A DNA stretch of 64,000 nt from Cytophagales bacterium (GTDB taxonomy: Bacteria > Bacteroidota > Bacteroidia > Cytophagales > 172606-1): the NCBI GenBank assembly GCA_030448185.1, contig JAUJNL010000007.1, positions 1-64,000 of the forward strand, given 5' to 3'. The notes under the pieces are model-generated. The model was not told where the DNA came from. It saw only the letters and a program-made list of their open reading frames with translations, and ran no database searches. Position 1 is the stretch's first letter. Every line of letters starts with the position of its first letter. The position numbers and the translations under genes are program-made. This document shows positions 27,041 through 36,410 of the stretch, piece after piece.

Positions 27041-27586
27041 TTGGAAACACAGCTGTACTACGACATCCATCAGCCCGTTGTGGAAAGATGCCGTCTGGGG
27101 GACCGCAAGGCCCAGTACGAGTTGTATCGTCTTTATTCGAAGGCGATGCTCAACGTTGCTTACCGTATTACCAATAACCAGGCAGAAGCGGAAGATGTGT
27201 TACAGGAGGCCTTTTTGAGTGCGTTCCGGAATATTGCGGCGTTTCAGGGAAATGCTACTTTCGGCAGCTGGCTGAAAAAGATAGTAGTTCACCGGGCACT
27301 GGCCGTAGTACGTAAACGTAAGCTTCCTTTGATTCAGTGGAAGAACATGATTTTGCGGATTCAACGGATGACATGGACGCGGAATCGCTGGAGTGGGAAG
27401 TCAGTAAAATCCGGAACGCCATTCAACAATTACCGGATGGGTACCGCGTGGTGCTTTCCTTGTATTTGCTCGAAGGGTACGACCATCAGAGATTGGCGAA
27501 ATCTGGGAATTACCGAATCGACCTCGAAATCGCAGTACAGCCGGGCCCGGCAGAAGTTATTGCAGATCGTTCAAAGAGGAGCGTAG
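27041..27586 (+). pseudogene. second ECF sigma factor, broken by two frameshifts
   Basis: The first frame gives sigma region 2 (NNQAEAEDVLQEAFLSAFRN, FGSWLKKIVVHRALAVVRKR). A second frame from about 27340 gives the linker and region 4 start (WEVSKIRNAIQQLPDGYRVV LSLYLLEGYDHQ). A third returns to the first frame for the end, LGITESTSKSQYSRARQKLL. Two single-base indels, near 27335 and near 27490, would restore one protein of about 180 residues. The start codon is TTG at 27041 if the sequence is right here. It is divergent from the broken TonB receptor, and an anti-sigma-like gene follows. Confidence 0.85.
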
Positions 27587-27691
27587 GCGAGGTAAAAGTA
27601 ACAGTGGCCTTTAGTTAATTCTAAAGGATGAAGATTAAAGATTAAATACTAAATTAAAATAAGAATATAATAAGAGCAGTAATAAGCAGCA

Positions 27692-28273
27692 ATGAAAGAC
27701 CAATTTGAAAAATTTGTAGAGAGAGAACCGGACCGAATTTGATGCCCTGGAGCCGCGGGCTGACCTGTGCTCGACCTCAGCCTTCGGTTGCTGGAAAAGG
27801 AGGAGATTTCTAAACCTATCTGGTTTCGGCAAACCTTCTGGCGGTATGCCGCCGCCGTAATTATCCTACTTAGCGGCCTGAGGGTATATCAACAGGCGCG
27901 CTATACCCAGCGCATAGACACCAGTTATTCCGTAGCACAGGCCCCCTTACAACAAGTAGCCCCCGAACTGGCACCCGTAGAGGCCTACTATACTTCACTG
28001 ATCAGCCAGCAGCGACAACTGTTGAACGATGAGGAGCTGAAAAACCTGGGCTTGGGTAAAGACTTCGAACGGGACCTGGCGACGCTGGATTCGGCCTATG
28101 CCAAACTGAAAAAGGACTTGTACAAGGATGTGAATAAAGAACAGATTACCAATGCCATGATCCAGAATCTGCAAATGCGGGCCGATATTATCGGGAAGCA
28201 GATACAGACGCTGAATCAGATTAAAAAATATCAGGAGAAAAAACATTATGAAAAGACAAGTACTTCAATCTAA
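27692..28273 (+). pseudogene. membrane anti-sigma-like protein, frameshifted near its N-terminus
   Basis: The N-terminus reads MKDQFEKFVEREP from the ATG at 27692, the typical opening of small Bacteroidota proteins that follow ECF sigma genes. It then loses frame near 27730-27770. The rest continues as LLEKEEISKPIWFRQTFWRY, one membrane helix (AAAVIILLSGLRVYQQ), and a helical periplasmic-side region rich in K, D and Q. I infer an anti-sigma-factor role from position and layout; there is no FecR or zinc-anti-sigma motif. It overlaps the following DUF4097 gene by 26 bp, so translation is probably coupled. Confidence 0.7.
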
Positions 28274-29561
28274 ATGGATTGCCTTGATACTGCTGTTTTG
28301 CCTTTCTGCTAACAGCCTGCAGGCCCAGGACCGGCCCAAGGAAAAACATAAGGAGAAAGACGAGAAATGGGAGGAAATAGGCAAAAAAGTGGGAGAGGCG
28401 TGCGAAGACCTGAGCAAAAATCTGGAGAAAACCATTCGGGAGACTTTTGACGACGACTTCAAGAACGAAATGAGCCATCTGAGTCGTGACCTGGGCTACG
28501 CCATGCGTGAGCTTTCTGAGGAGATTGCGGACAATCAATCGCGGGGAGATGCCCACAGCGGGAACCTGGATGAGGAGCGGCGTAAAAAGATGTCTCGGTC
28601 ATTCAAGGTAAATGGGTCTGATGTACTTTCTATTACCAACCAGTTTGGCAAAGTGCACATTAATACCTGGGATAAGGGCGAAATCAACGTGGAAGTAACC
28701 ATGATTGGCCGGGCCAATACCTCTGAAAGAGCCCAGGAAATACTGGACCTGATCAACGTGCTGATTTCTGAAGAAAACAATTTGATTGCCTTTAAAACCG
28801 AAATCGGCAAGACGCATAGCAATAACCACAACGGAAAAAAGGGCTTTGAAATCAACTACACGGTGACTATGCCCAAAAATAATCCCTTGCGCCTGAAGAA
28901 CTCCTTTGGTGATGTATACATTGCCAATTTAAATGGCAGACCTGAATTGAATGTGTCCTATGGCAGCCTGAAAGCTGAGCATCTTACGCATTCGGAAAGC
29001 TTCGTCAAAGTGTCTTTTGGCTCGGGCAACATTGAATCCATGAAAGGGGGAACCCTGGATGTCAACTATTCCACGGTCAATGTCGAAAACATGGGTAACC
29101 TGACGGTGAGCAGCGACTTCTCAAAACTTGAAATAGAGAAAGCGGGTAATCTCGATCTGAAAGCCCGTTATGGCAGCGTGAAGCTGGGTAGCGCCACTAG
29201 TATTGTTGGCTCAGCGGGTTTCTCGGAGTTTGAAGTGGATAGGGTGAGCGAAAAGATAGACATGCGGGTACAGTACTGCAATGACTTCGAAATTCAAAAT
29301 ATGACTAAAGGATTTAAGCAGGTAAACCTGGATGCTGGATATAGTAAGATCAGACTAAACTTCGACCCAGGCACCAGTTTTAACTTCGATGTAAGTCTGC
29401 AATACGCCGACCTCGATGCAGGAGAAAATCTCAATAACTTCTCTTTTGTAGAGAAAAAGAGTAATTCCAAGATTTATAAAGGTACCTTCGGCAAAGGCTC
29501 CGGGGGCTGGGTAAAGATTGCCTCCCGTTACGGCAACGTAGATTTTAATCTCAATGACTAA
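28248..29561 (+). CDS. DUF4097-type beta-solenoid protein, exported
   Basis: The 437-residue protein has a signal peptide (WIALILLFCLSANSLQAQ), a charged helical stretch at residues 25-110, and a long beta-repeat region of the DUF4097 putative adhesin type (SYGSLKAEHL, GSGNIESMKGGTLDVNYSTV, RYGSVKLGSATS). Such proteins may bind surfaces or sense envelope state; activity is unestablished. It overlaps the anti-sigma-like gene, so the three genes sigma, anti-sigma-like and DUF4097 form one unit and this may be its effector or signal component. A GC-rich terminator follows. Confidence 0.87.
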   Translation: MKRQVLQSKWIALILLFCLSANSLQAQDRPKEKHKEKDEKWEEIGKKVGEACEDLSKNLEKTIRETFDDDFKNEMSHLSRDLGYAMRELSEEIADNQSRGDAHSGNLDEERRKKMSRSFKVNGSDVLSITNQFGKVHINTWDKGEINVEVTMIGRANTSERAQEILDLINVLISEENNLIAFKTEIGKTHSNNHNGKKGFEINYTVTMPKNNPLRLKNSFGDVYIANLNGRPELNVSYGSLKAEHLTHSESFVKVSFGSGNIESMKGGTLDVNYSTVNVENMGNLTVSSDFSKLEIEKAGNLDLKARYGSVKLGSATSIVGSAGFSEFEVDRVSEKIDMRVQYCNDFEIQNMTKGFKQVNLDAGYSKIRLNFDPGTSFNFDVSLQYADLDAGENLNNFSFVEKKSNSKIYKGTFGKGSGGWVKIASRYGNVDFNLND

Positions 29562-29593
29562 GCAATATTTCTATCCGGGTTTTAGGTTGGTCA

Positions 29594-29630
29594 AATACCC
29601 CGCCGCTGAGAATAGGGGCGGGGTATTTTC
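29594..29630 (+). terminator. terminator of the DUF4097 operon
   Basis: AATACCCCGCC at 29594-29604 pairs perfectly with GGCGGGGTATT at 29617-29627, followed by TTC; U-richness comes mainly from the TATTTT at the stem base. Confidence 0.8.
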
Positions 29631-29734
29631 TTGTTAGGCCCTATTCCATTCCAATCTTTCGGTACAAGGCGCATAAATTAAAATAGCCGGATTACGCATC
29701 CGGCTACTTGAATCTATATAATAGTACTGCTTCT

Positions 29735-30145
29735 TTAGTGAGTTCCGGCTACTACCAGCCATTTGTGGGCTGATTCAAAACTGTCAAATGTACAGGTTAT
29801 CTCATCTTTCATTTCAGCTTCGGAAAGCGTCTTTTCGATGGACAGCTGACCAGAAATACTTGGGGAAACGACCCAGGCAAAATGCTTTAGTCCGGCGCCA
29901 TACATAGCCGGAAACCATTCTTTGGCGGCCCATTCAGCGGCTCCCTGCCAAGGTCCGGTGACCAGCCGGTTATCGTTGAGTACCTTTCTGCACCTCCGCT
30001 GTCTGAACAATTCAAGAATCTTATTCCCGCCGCCTTTTACGGAATCAACCGTTTGGAAACCTTTCCAGTTGCAATACAAGTAGTTATACTCCCGGTTGTA
30101 TTCAATATCCAGTGTTTTTGAGGTGTAAAGGACTTCTAGTTCCAT
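29735..30145 (-). CDS. hypothetical STAS-like protein, 136 aa
   Basis: The layout (short strands, then YNYLYCNWKGFQTVDSVKGG, then LNDNRLVTGPW, then a helix and FDSFESAHKWLV at the end) resembles the SpoIIAA/STAS-like proteins common in Bacteroidota, where the last segment is an amphipathic helix. No catalytic residue is obvious. There is no signal peptide, so it is probably cytoplasmic. It stands alone between the DUF4097 unit and ilvA. Assignment to the STAS fold is by eye only. Confidence 0.7.
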   Translation of the reverse strand: MELEVLYTSKTLDIEYNREYNYLYCNWKGFQTVDSVKGGGNKILELFRQRRCRKVLNDNRLVTGPWQGAAEWAAKEWFPAMYGAGLKHFAWVVSPSISGQLSIEKTLSEAEMKDEITCTFDSFESAHKWLVVAGTH

Positions 30146-30370
30146 TGTTTAGTATTTAGAAATTACAGATGATCAAAAGTAACAGAACCACGAAATTCTT
30201 GCATTTAAAAGCGAAGGCAAAAAGTACACGGGAGGTTTTCCGGTATGATTAAGCCATTTGGGGAGTAGCGTATTTACACCTGACCAAATTTCTTTCTGCA
30301 ATTGCTAAAACGATCAGGTTTTAATTCTTCAAAGAGCTAAGTTTGCATAATTGGCTGGAACCGGGCCACC

Positions 30371-31642
30371 TTGCTTTTGCCGGTACTTAATTTTATATGC
30401 ACGAATCGCTTCACCCTCGACGTAGAGCAGGCTCATCAGATTCTGAAGGAGATTGTAGTACGTACGCCATTACAGTACAATTCGAGACTCTCCCAGAAGT
30501 TTGGCGCGGAGATTTATTTCAAGCGGGAAGATCAGCAGATAGTCCGTTCCTACAAGATACGCGGTGCGTACTATAATATGCACTCGCTGGGTGCTGAGCA
30601 ACGGGAACGGGGCGTAGTGTGTGCCAGTGCGGGTAACCATGCGCAGGGTTTTGCCTACAGCTGCCACCTGATGAAAATCAAAGGGTACATTTTTATGCCG
30701 CAGGTTACGCCCCGGCAGAAGATTGCCCGGGTCATGCACTTCGGCGGCGAGTGGATCAAGATTGAGCTGGTCGGAACTACTTACGATGAGGCAGCCCACG
30801 TAGCCGGTCAGTTCTGTCTCGAAAACGGGATGACTTACGTCCATCCTTTTGATAACCTGAAGACCATTGCCGGACAGGGTACTATCGGCGTGGAGATTAT
30901 GGAAGATTTACCCGGGGCTGAAGTAGGTGTGGTACCCGTTGGTGGGGGCGGCTTGGCTTCTGGCCTTAGCACTTACCTTAAACACCGCAATCCTGCTACT
31001 AAAGTGATTGGGGTGGACCCCGCAGGAGCCCCCAAAATGGTAGAATCCGTAAAAGCGGGTTATCCCAAGGTACTGGAACGGATTGATAACTTCATTGATG
31101 GTGTTGCCGTTAAAAAAGCCGGCGTCATTACCTTTGAAATCATCCGGCAGCACGTAGATAAGCTCATTGCCACGGCAGAAGGCAAGGTTTGCACGACGAT
31201 GATTGAGCTGTATCAGAATGAAGGCATCATTACGGAACCCGCCGGTGCCTTATCCATAGCCGCCCTCGATCAGTTAGCCGACGACATCCGGGGTAAAAAA
31301 GTAGTGTGCATTATCAGCGGCAGTAACAATGATATTTCGCGTTACCCGGAAGTAATTGACCGAAGCCTGATCTACGAAGGGCTCAAGCATTACTTCATTG
31401 TTGAATTTGCCCAGAAGCCCGGTGAACTGCTCCGGTTCCTGCAATATGCCCTCGGACCTACGGATGATATTGTCCGGTTTGAGTACCTGAAAAAAACCAA
31501 TAAGGAATTTGGCCCGGCCTTGGTAGGCATCGAACTCACCAACCGCAATGATCTGGAAGGCCTGTTGAACCGGATGCGGGAAAACAATATCACCTGCATC
31601 AACATTACCCACGACGATATTCTCCGAAAATACTTTGTATAG
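30371..31642 (+). CDS. ilvA: threonine dehydratase (threonine ammonia-lyase)
   Basis: IlvA deaminates threonine to 2-oxobutanoate, the first step of isoleucine synthesis. The PLP-binding lysine is in VRSYKIRGAYYN, the phosphate-binding loop is PVGGGGLASGL, and the C-terminal regulatory (ACT-like) domain reads FAQKPGELLRFLQYAL... up to HDDILRKYF. The start is doubtful. The open frame begins with TTG at 30371, but an ATG at 30397 in another frame would give MHES..., and a small indel near 30408 would join it to FTLDVEQAHQ. The repaired protein would be about 415 residues. It ends inside a long palindromic terminator. Confidence 0.93.
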   Translation: MLLPVLNFICTNRFTLDVEQAHQILKEIVVRTPLQYNSRLSQKFGAEIYFKREDQQIVRSYKIRGAYYNMHSLGAEQRERGVVCASAGNHAQGFAYSCHLMKIKGYIFMPQVTPRQKIARVMHFGGEWIKIELVGTTYDEAAHVAGQFCLENGMTYVHPFDNLKTIAGQGTIGVEIMEDLPGAEVGVVPVGGGGLASGLSTYLKHRNPATKVIGVDPAGAPKMVESVKAGYPKVLERIDNFIDGVAVKKAGVITFEIIRQHVDKLIATAEGKVCTTMIELYQNEGIITEPAGALSIAALDQLADDIRGKKVVCIISGSNNDISRYPEVIDRSLIYEGLKHYFIVEFAQKPGELLRFLQYALGPTDDIVRFEYLKKTNKEFGPALVGIELTNRNDLEGLLNRMRENNITCINITHDDILRKYFV

Positions 31643-31700
31643 TCCTTTTAAAAGCAAAAAGCCCTTTCTTTGGAAAGGGCTTTTTGCTTTTAAAAGGACT
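31641..31700. terminator. bidirectional terminator, perfect 28-bp-arm hairpin
   Basis: AGTCCTTTTAAAAGCAAAAA plus GCCCTTTC (31641-31668) is perfectly matched by 31673-31700, with a 4-nt loop TTTG. It overlaps the ilvA stop codon and lies between convergent genes. Confidence 0.9.
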
Positions 31701-31706
31701 TTTGTG

Positions 31707-32075
31707 CTACTTACCCACTGATTGGAAATCTGAGGCCTGCTTCAAGGTTCTTTCGTTTCCGGTTTCCGGGTCGCTGTAGCTACGTTCGTCTACCTGTACC
31801 GAAAGCTTTTTGTGCAGCAACTGCTTGGTATCAATTTGTTCGCCTTCTTTTACGTCCATTCCCAGGGCTTCGCATAAAGCTACTATGCCCGGCATACCAG
31901 CCTTGGATAAGTAAAAACGCTGCACTACGAATCCATCTTCATTTTCGAAACGACAAGCAAAAAACGGGATGTCTTTGTGTTCGCTACGGCCTTCCTCTAT
32001 GTTGGTGATTTCCACCATATGCCTTCCATCGGGCAGGAAGGGCTTATCCATGCCTTTTTCTACGGATATTTTCAT
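31707..32075 (-). CDS. conserved hypothetical protein, 122 aa
   Basis: The protein opens MKISVEKGMDKPFLPDGRHM and holds the segments FFACRFENEDGFVVQRFYLS and MPGIVALCEALGMDVKEG. The pattern of a polypeptide that first binds something, then has a small OB- or beta-rich core, loosely recalls phage DUF669-type proteins, but I cannot confirm it. It is small, acidic and cytoplasmic. It is convergent with ilvA. The function is unknown. Confidence 0.7.
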   Translation of the reverse strand: MKISVEKGMDKPFLPDGRHMVEITNIEEGRSEHKDIPFFACRFENEDGFVVQRFYLSKAGMPGIVALCEALGMDVKEGEQIDTKQLLHKKLSVQVDERSYSDPETGNERTLKQASDFQSVGK

Positions 32076-32170
32076 AAAATATATAGTTCAGTAGTTTGTC
32101 TAAGGACTATACGATTAATCAGGAGAGAAGTTGAGCTGCCGGAACTCTCTGGCAGACTGCCCGGTTAAAT

Positions 32171-32992
32171 CTACATGCTGGCAATCTTAGCAAGCACGAT
32201 TAGAACTGGAATAAGCAAGAATGTGCCGAGTACTTGGGCCGCGGTGTCATTACTGGCACCGCCTTTTAACCGGAATCGGTTACCCGCTGCTGGGGGGTAT
32301 TTGGACGACTTTGCCTGAGGCTGAACCACCCACGCCAGGTTGTATAAATTGCTGTTATCGGATTCAACAATCTCCGAAACCCAGAAATTAGACTCATAAT
32401 AGGTTTCCTGAGAAAAAGATTCGGTACTGGATATGGTAACTAAGCTCCTGAACTCCAGCGGAGTATCCTCCGGCGTAAATTCGTACTTAGTGGCGCTGAT
32501 GGTTCCTCCATTAACCGGAACATTAGCCTTTTTCCTTTCAGATTGGGGCATTTTTTCAAAAAAATCCCGTTGCAGATTCATTCGGCGGCTTTCAATGTAA
32601 CTTCTCGGGGGAATAAAAGTAATCCGTTCGTCCTTTATCGCACTGCCCTTTATGTCCGTATAAGCATACGGAGTACTACCCTGCGTAGTCGTGCTGCCCG
32701 ACCCGTCAAAATGAGAGACCTCCTGCCAGTAATCATACTTTCTGCCTTCAATGATCAGAGCTGATTTCTTCCAGTCAACATAAATCGGCTTCGCGGACTT
32801 ATTATATACATGAATCGTTACGGGGCAGTTATCCCCGGCAAAATTGTATTTGATCAGCAGCGTATCATTCTCCGTCACAAATTCATTGCTTGCATTTAGT
32901 GGCTGCTCGCTGGTAAGCGCCACGTATTGATAGCGAACACAACTACTAAGAAGCGTTCCAATGACCAGCATAAAGTAATAGTACTGTTTCAT
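32171..32992 (-). CDS. hypothetical lipoprotein with C-terminal membrane segment
   Basis: The product of 273 residues opens MKQYYYFMLVIGTLLSSCVR, with a lipobox cysteine at residue 18. The mature part is beta-prone (LLIKYNFAGDNCPVTIHVYN) with a conserved-looking SAKPIYVDWKKSALI. The last 22 residues (VLGTFLLIPVLIVLAKIA) form a hydrophobic helix, so it may be anchored at both ends. No domain is recognised. It stands alone, upstream of the hypothetical gene at 31707 on the same strand. Confidence 0.75.
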   Translation of the reverse strand: MKQYYYFMLVIGTLLSSCVRYQYVALTSEQPLNASNEFVTENDTLLIKYNFAGDNCPVTIHVYNKSAKPIYVDWKKSALIIEGRKYDYWQEVSHFDGSGSTTTQGSTPYAYTDIKGSAIKDERITFIPPRSYIESRRMNLQRDFFEKMPQSERKKANVPVNGGTISATKYEFTPEDTPLEFRSLVTISSTESFSQETYYESNFWVSEIVESDNSNLYNLAWVVQPQAKSSKYPPAAGNRFRLKGGASNDTAAQVLGTFLLIPVLIVLAKIASM

Positions 32993-33070
32993 AGCCTAAG
33001 GATAATAATGAGGCTATCAAACAACACTTTTCGTGCCGGACGGGTGATAAATAATGGGTTGGTAGCAGGA

Positions 33071-34161
33071 TTATTTTACCCCCAGCACTTCGTATACCTG
33101 AAAGGGGTCTTTCTTCCCTTTTAACTGGACTGGCTCCCAAGCCTTGACGCGGATGGTATGGGACACCTTAGTATACACTGCCTCGCTGATCAGAATGGTA
33201 TTGGGATAGTCGCGGGTAATGGATTCAATGCGGCTGCCCGTATTAACCGTGTCCCCGGTGATGGAATATACAATCCGGTCTTCAGAGCCGGTGTTGCCTG
33301 ATACCACCTCACCGGCATGTATCCCGATGCCGATTTCAATGTTACGGCCCAGCTTACCGGCAAAAAGGGTATTGAGCTTGTCGAGCCGCTTCATCATATC
33401 CAGGGCACATAGTACCGCATTTTCCTCATTATAGATGCTACCCAGCGGGGCGCCGAAACAAGCAAATATCTCGTCCCCCACAAATTGGTTGACCGTACCC
33501 TTATGATTCCGGATGCTTTCGGCCATCAGACTATAATAGGTATTGAGAAAATCCACTACCTCGCGGGGGCTTATCTGTTCACTGAACGTAGTAAATCCGC
33601 GTACATCGCAGAAAAAGTACGGTTACGTGCCTTAATTCACCCTTAAACAAATCACGGTCTCCGGCTTAAGGGCCTGATTTACTACTTCTTCGGGCACATA
33701 TTTCTGAAAAAGGGTAAGGGTGCGCTCCTGCTCCAATACGCGCTGCTGTAGTTCTTCCACCAGGTTTTTATTCTTCTTTCTGCGGAAAGTAAAATTGACA
33801 GGCGTTATCAATGGTCATCCTCAGTTCGTTGGCATCCCAAGGTTTGGTAATATACCGAAAAACCCGGCCGGTATTGATGGCTCCGATAATGACTTCAATA
33901 TCACTGAATCCCGTTAAGATCATCCGGATTGTATCCGGATAAGTCGGAATAACTTTTTCAAGAAATTGGATTCCGGTCATTTCGGGCATCCGCTGGTCGT
34001 AATAACCAGATGGATCGGGTTGTTTTTCCAGAATTTCGAGACCGGCTTTACCACTGTTGGCAGTAAAAATGTGGTGGTACCGCCGGAAAAGCGGCTTTAA
34101 AAGAGACTAGGTTCTGCTCCTCATCATCTACATAGAGGATATTTAGTTTTTCGGAGGCCAT
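33071..34161 (-). pseudogene. response regulator with adenylate/guanylate cyclase domain, broken by indels
   Basis: The start at 34161 gives MASEKLNILYVDDEEQNLVS, a receiver domain with the acidic pair, then TDQRMPEMTG (phosphoacceptor D) and RMILTGFSDIE. After a coiled region comes a class III cyclase catalytic domain, RGFTTFSEQISPREVVDFLN... with NQFVGDEIFACFGAPL and the IVYSITGDTVNTGSRIES segment. I traced one extra C near 34083 (TTTTCCGG for TTTTCGG). Others lie near 34000 and 33560-33770. Repaired, it would be about 360 residues: phosphorylation of the receiver would control cyclic nucleotide production. Confidence 0.85.
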
Positions 34162-34382
34162 GCCGCGTGGGATAAATGAACCGGGAACCGGTACGGTGAA
34201 AGCTGTTCACATCAAATTTAAGGAGAGAAGCACGGTTCGAAAAATTTTTCTCACCCAACAACATACGTATACTTTTGGGCGTTTTGCATTATCCACTTGC
34301 GGGCTTACTTTTCATAGTCCAGACTTTTGGAGGCATCTTCGTTTCAATCTTTACCATACTTGTTTTTAATTATTCACGTAGC

Positions 34383-35375
34383 ATGAATCGTATTATAGGC
34401 TGCTGTACGGTACTGATTCTTTCGTATTTGCCTTCTGTTGCCCAGGAACCAGCGATTATCTGTAGTGATTCCATATTCTGCGTGCCGGGTGTGGTAGGGT
34501 TGCCCCGTACCAAGGGCATTCATTTCAAGTATGAACGGATACTGGACTACGGTATTCATTCCTATTCCGGCGACGAGAGTATACGCGATGACCATAACGG
34601 TACAGCTCAACTCGCCGATTGAGTTTAAGGCGCGGGTTCCTCTGGTCGTTAAACCTCAATTAAGTATGGCCTTGGGATTTAAATATTTCACCGAACGGTA
34701 TCAGTTTGAAAACGACCTTTCCCCTACCCTTTTTACCAAAGCCTGAACAACAAGCCCTTAAAAAGTATTGGGGCACTTTGTACGTCGTAAAACCATTTCG
34801 CGGCAACACCTACGCCCTGCTACGGGTAAGTGGCGACCTGAACGGCGATTACAATCTGGATGATATTGCCACGGCCCGCTTTCTACGGATTTCTGCATCG
34901 CCGTTAATTGGGTTTAAGCGCAACAACTACCTCTCCTACGCCTTTGGTGTATCTTATAATTATATTTTTGGCCGTCCGCCGATTAGTCCCGTAGTAGCTA
35001 TAATCAGACATTTAACCGAAAGTGGGGCATTGAACTTCTGTTGCCCAGCAGCGCGGCTTCGCTATTCCCAAATCCTAAGAATTACTGGTATACCATAGCT
35101 GAATTGAACGGGGCCAATTACAAATCCGACTCCCCGACTCTACCTGGCCCGCCGCAACTCGCTGTACCTGCAAAAATCCGAAGTACGTTTTTTGCTTAAT
35201 TACGAGAACATATGATTTTCTATGGTTTGGCGTAGAGGCGGGTATGCGTACCAATATAAATTTCAGTTTATCGGAATCAGTACACCAGCGGCGTCATCCG
35301 ATTATCCGGAATCAACTCAATAATGCATTGTTACTGAATTTTAGTCTGTTCGTAGTACTGCCCCGAAATTTGTGA
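34383..35375 (+). pseudogene. DUF6268-type outer membrane beta-barrel protein, broken by indels
   Basis: A signal-peptide-like N-terminus (MNRIIGCCTVLILSYLPSVA) leads into GVVGLPRTKGIHFKYERIL. The frame then changes near 34600 (FKARVPLVVKPQLSMALGFK) and near 34730 (WGTLYVVKPFRGNTYALLRV SGDLNGD). Later pieces include the barrel-like SFIRNN/KRNNYLSYAFGVSYNY and a C-terminal FSLFVVLPRNL. The order and total span fit the DUF6268 outer-membrane family. Several single-base indels are needed. It is convergent with a small broken gene, sharing a hairpin terminator. Confidence 0.75.
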
Positions 35376-35423
35376 AGGAATAAGTTGGCTGACTCTGATA
35401 GCGGCAACTCAGGTAACCAGAAA

Positions 35424-35453
35424 CAAAATGCGGAGCAATAGCTCCGCATTTTG
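35424..35453. terminator. bidirectional terminator
   Basis: CAAAATGCGGAGC and GCTCCGCATTTTG form a perfect 13-bp stem with an AATA loop, A-tract on one side and T-tract on the other. It lies between the convergent DUF6268 gene and the small broken gene at 35457. Confidence 0.9.
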
Positions 35454-35456
35454 CCG

Positions 35457-35883
35457 TTATAACCGCGCCTGCTCAAAACGCCCCCGCATAATGAATCGGC
35501 TTCGGTCAAATTATTTGGGTGATAAGCCGCAGGGCTTTTTTGCAGCCTTATGATAGTAAATGCCAACATAATCGGCAGAAAATAAGCAGTGCCAGGCTGT
35601 AAAAAAGCAAAGGTATCCCCCGGAGGAGTATTTTCATCTGTTTTCTGTTTAGCCGGACATACTTCTTTTTCCGAAAGGTGTATCATTGGCCTCGGTCTTT
35701 TGCGCTACTTTTTCCGGTTTTGCCGCCTGCGCGGATGCTCGGGAAGTTCCAAATGAAATCACCGTTCCGCAACCTTTACCAGAATCGCCTAATAGATCCT
35801 TTTCACCTAGCAAGTCTGACACTTGCACCCGAAATGCTTAACGCAAAAGCAATTACCCAGACGAAGATGATACGTAGTTTCAT
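35457..35883 (-). pseudogene. possible small exported protein, frame-broken
   Basis: An ATG at 35883 begins MKLRIIFVWVIAFALSISGA, a good signal peptide, but the frame stops after VRLAR. The next frames read DLLGDSGKGCGTVISFGTSR and AQAAKPEKVAQKTEAND, and the last ends FIMRGRFEQARL before a stop at 35457. Together they suggest one protein of about 140 residues broken by several indels. It is not recognised. The terminator immediately after the stop supports a real gene end here. Confidence 0.4.
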
Positions 35884-36125
35884 AATCAGGTGTATTTTCC
35901 TATTAGATGTCGTTTATATCGGCATCAGGTTGCAGAAGTAACCCAACATTTTTTGCCAATCTTTATGCCAAAATCAATTATGCTCTTTTTTGGGCGGTAA
36001 TGGGCTTTTTTTGAAAATAGCCCGTTCGTTTTCAACACCCCCATGTCCGGTTTCGGACAACTTAAATGAATACACGCTAAATGGACTATTCATTGGCTTA
36101 GTCCCGGATACTTACAGGTCAGTAT

Positions 36126-36336
36126 GGAGTGTAGGACAAGTTTACTTTCTCGCAGATGTTCGCGGATTGAACCGCAGATTGACGCGGATAAAAGAAAGAA
36201 TCTGCGGCAATCTGCGCCCTTATCGGAGTAAACTATTCTCAGCGAAGCTAATCTGCGAGAACTATTGTCTTCGACGAGCCTTCGGGTTCTCAGCGAAGCT
36301 ACATAAGAAGTCTCTCAGCGATCTTGTCCTACACCC
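36126..36336. mobile_element. 211-bp MITE-like element with 9-bp target duplication
   Basis: Termini are GGAGTGTAGGACAAG on the left and, in reverse complement, GGGTGTAGGACAAG on the right (36323-36336). The element is flanked by identical 9-bp direct repeats GGTCAGTAT at 36117-36125 and 36337-36345, the mark of transposition. The interior has CGCAGATT-type inverted words and a 21-bp core (AACTATTCTCAGCGAAGCTAA, 36231-36251) also found in the element at 58273. It holds no reading frame and lies 75 bp upstream of the ThuA gene. Confidence 0.85.
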
Positions 36337-36410
36337 GGTCAGTATTTATCCGTTAAAGAATATAAATATTTATATTCGGACTATATTCCAACCTAAACCC
36401 ATCTATTGCT

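Noticed and set aside
27337-27618. A separate small gene starting MEEHDFADS
   Set aside because: It is the middle part of the frame-broken second sigma factor, in another frame; it has no independent start or domain.
31707-32075. Phage-derived gene (DUF669-like) marking a prophage
   Set aside because: Only a loose resemblance, and no other phage gene lies nearby.
35312-35686. 124-codon minus-strand frame beginning MIHLSEKEVCPAKQ
   Set aside because: It joins pieces of the broken small gene at 35457-35883 in a second frame and runs into the terminator; not taken as its own gene.
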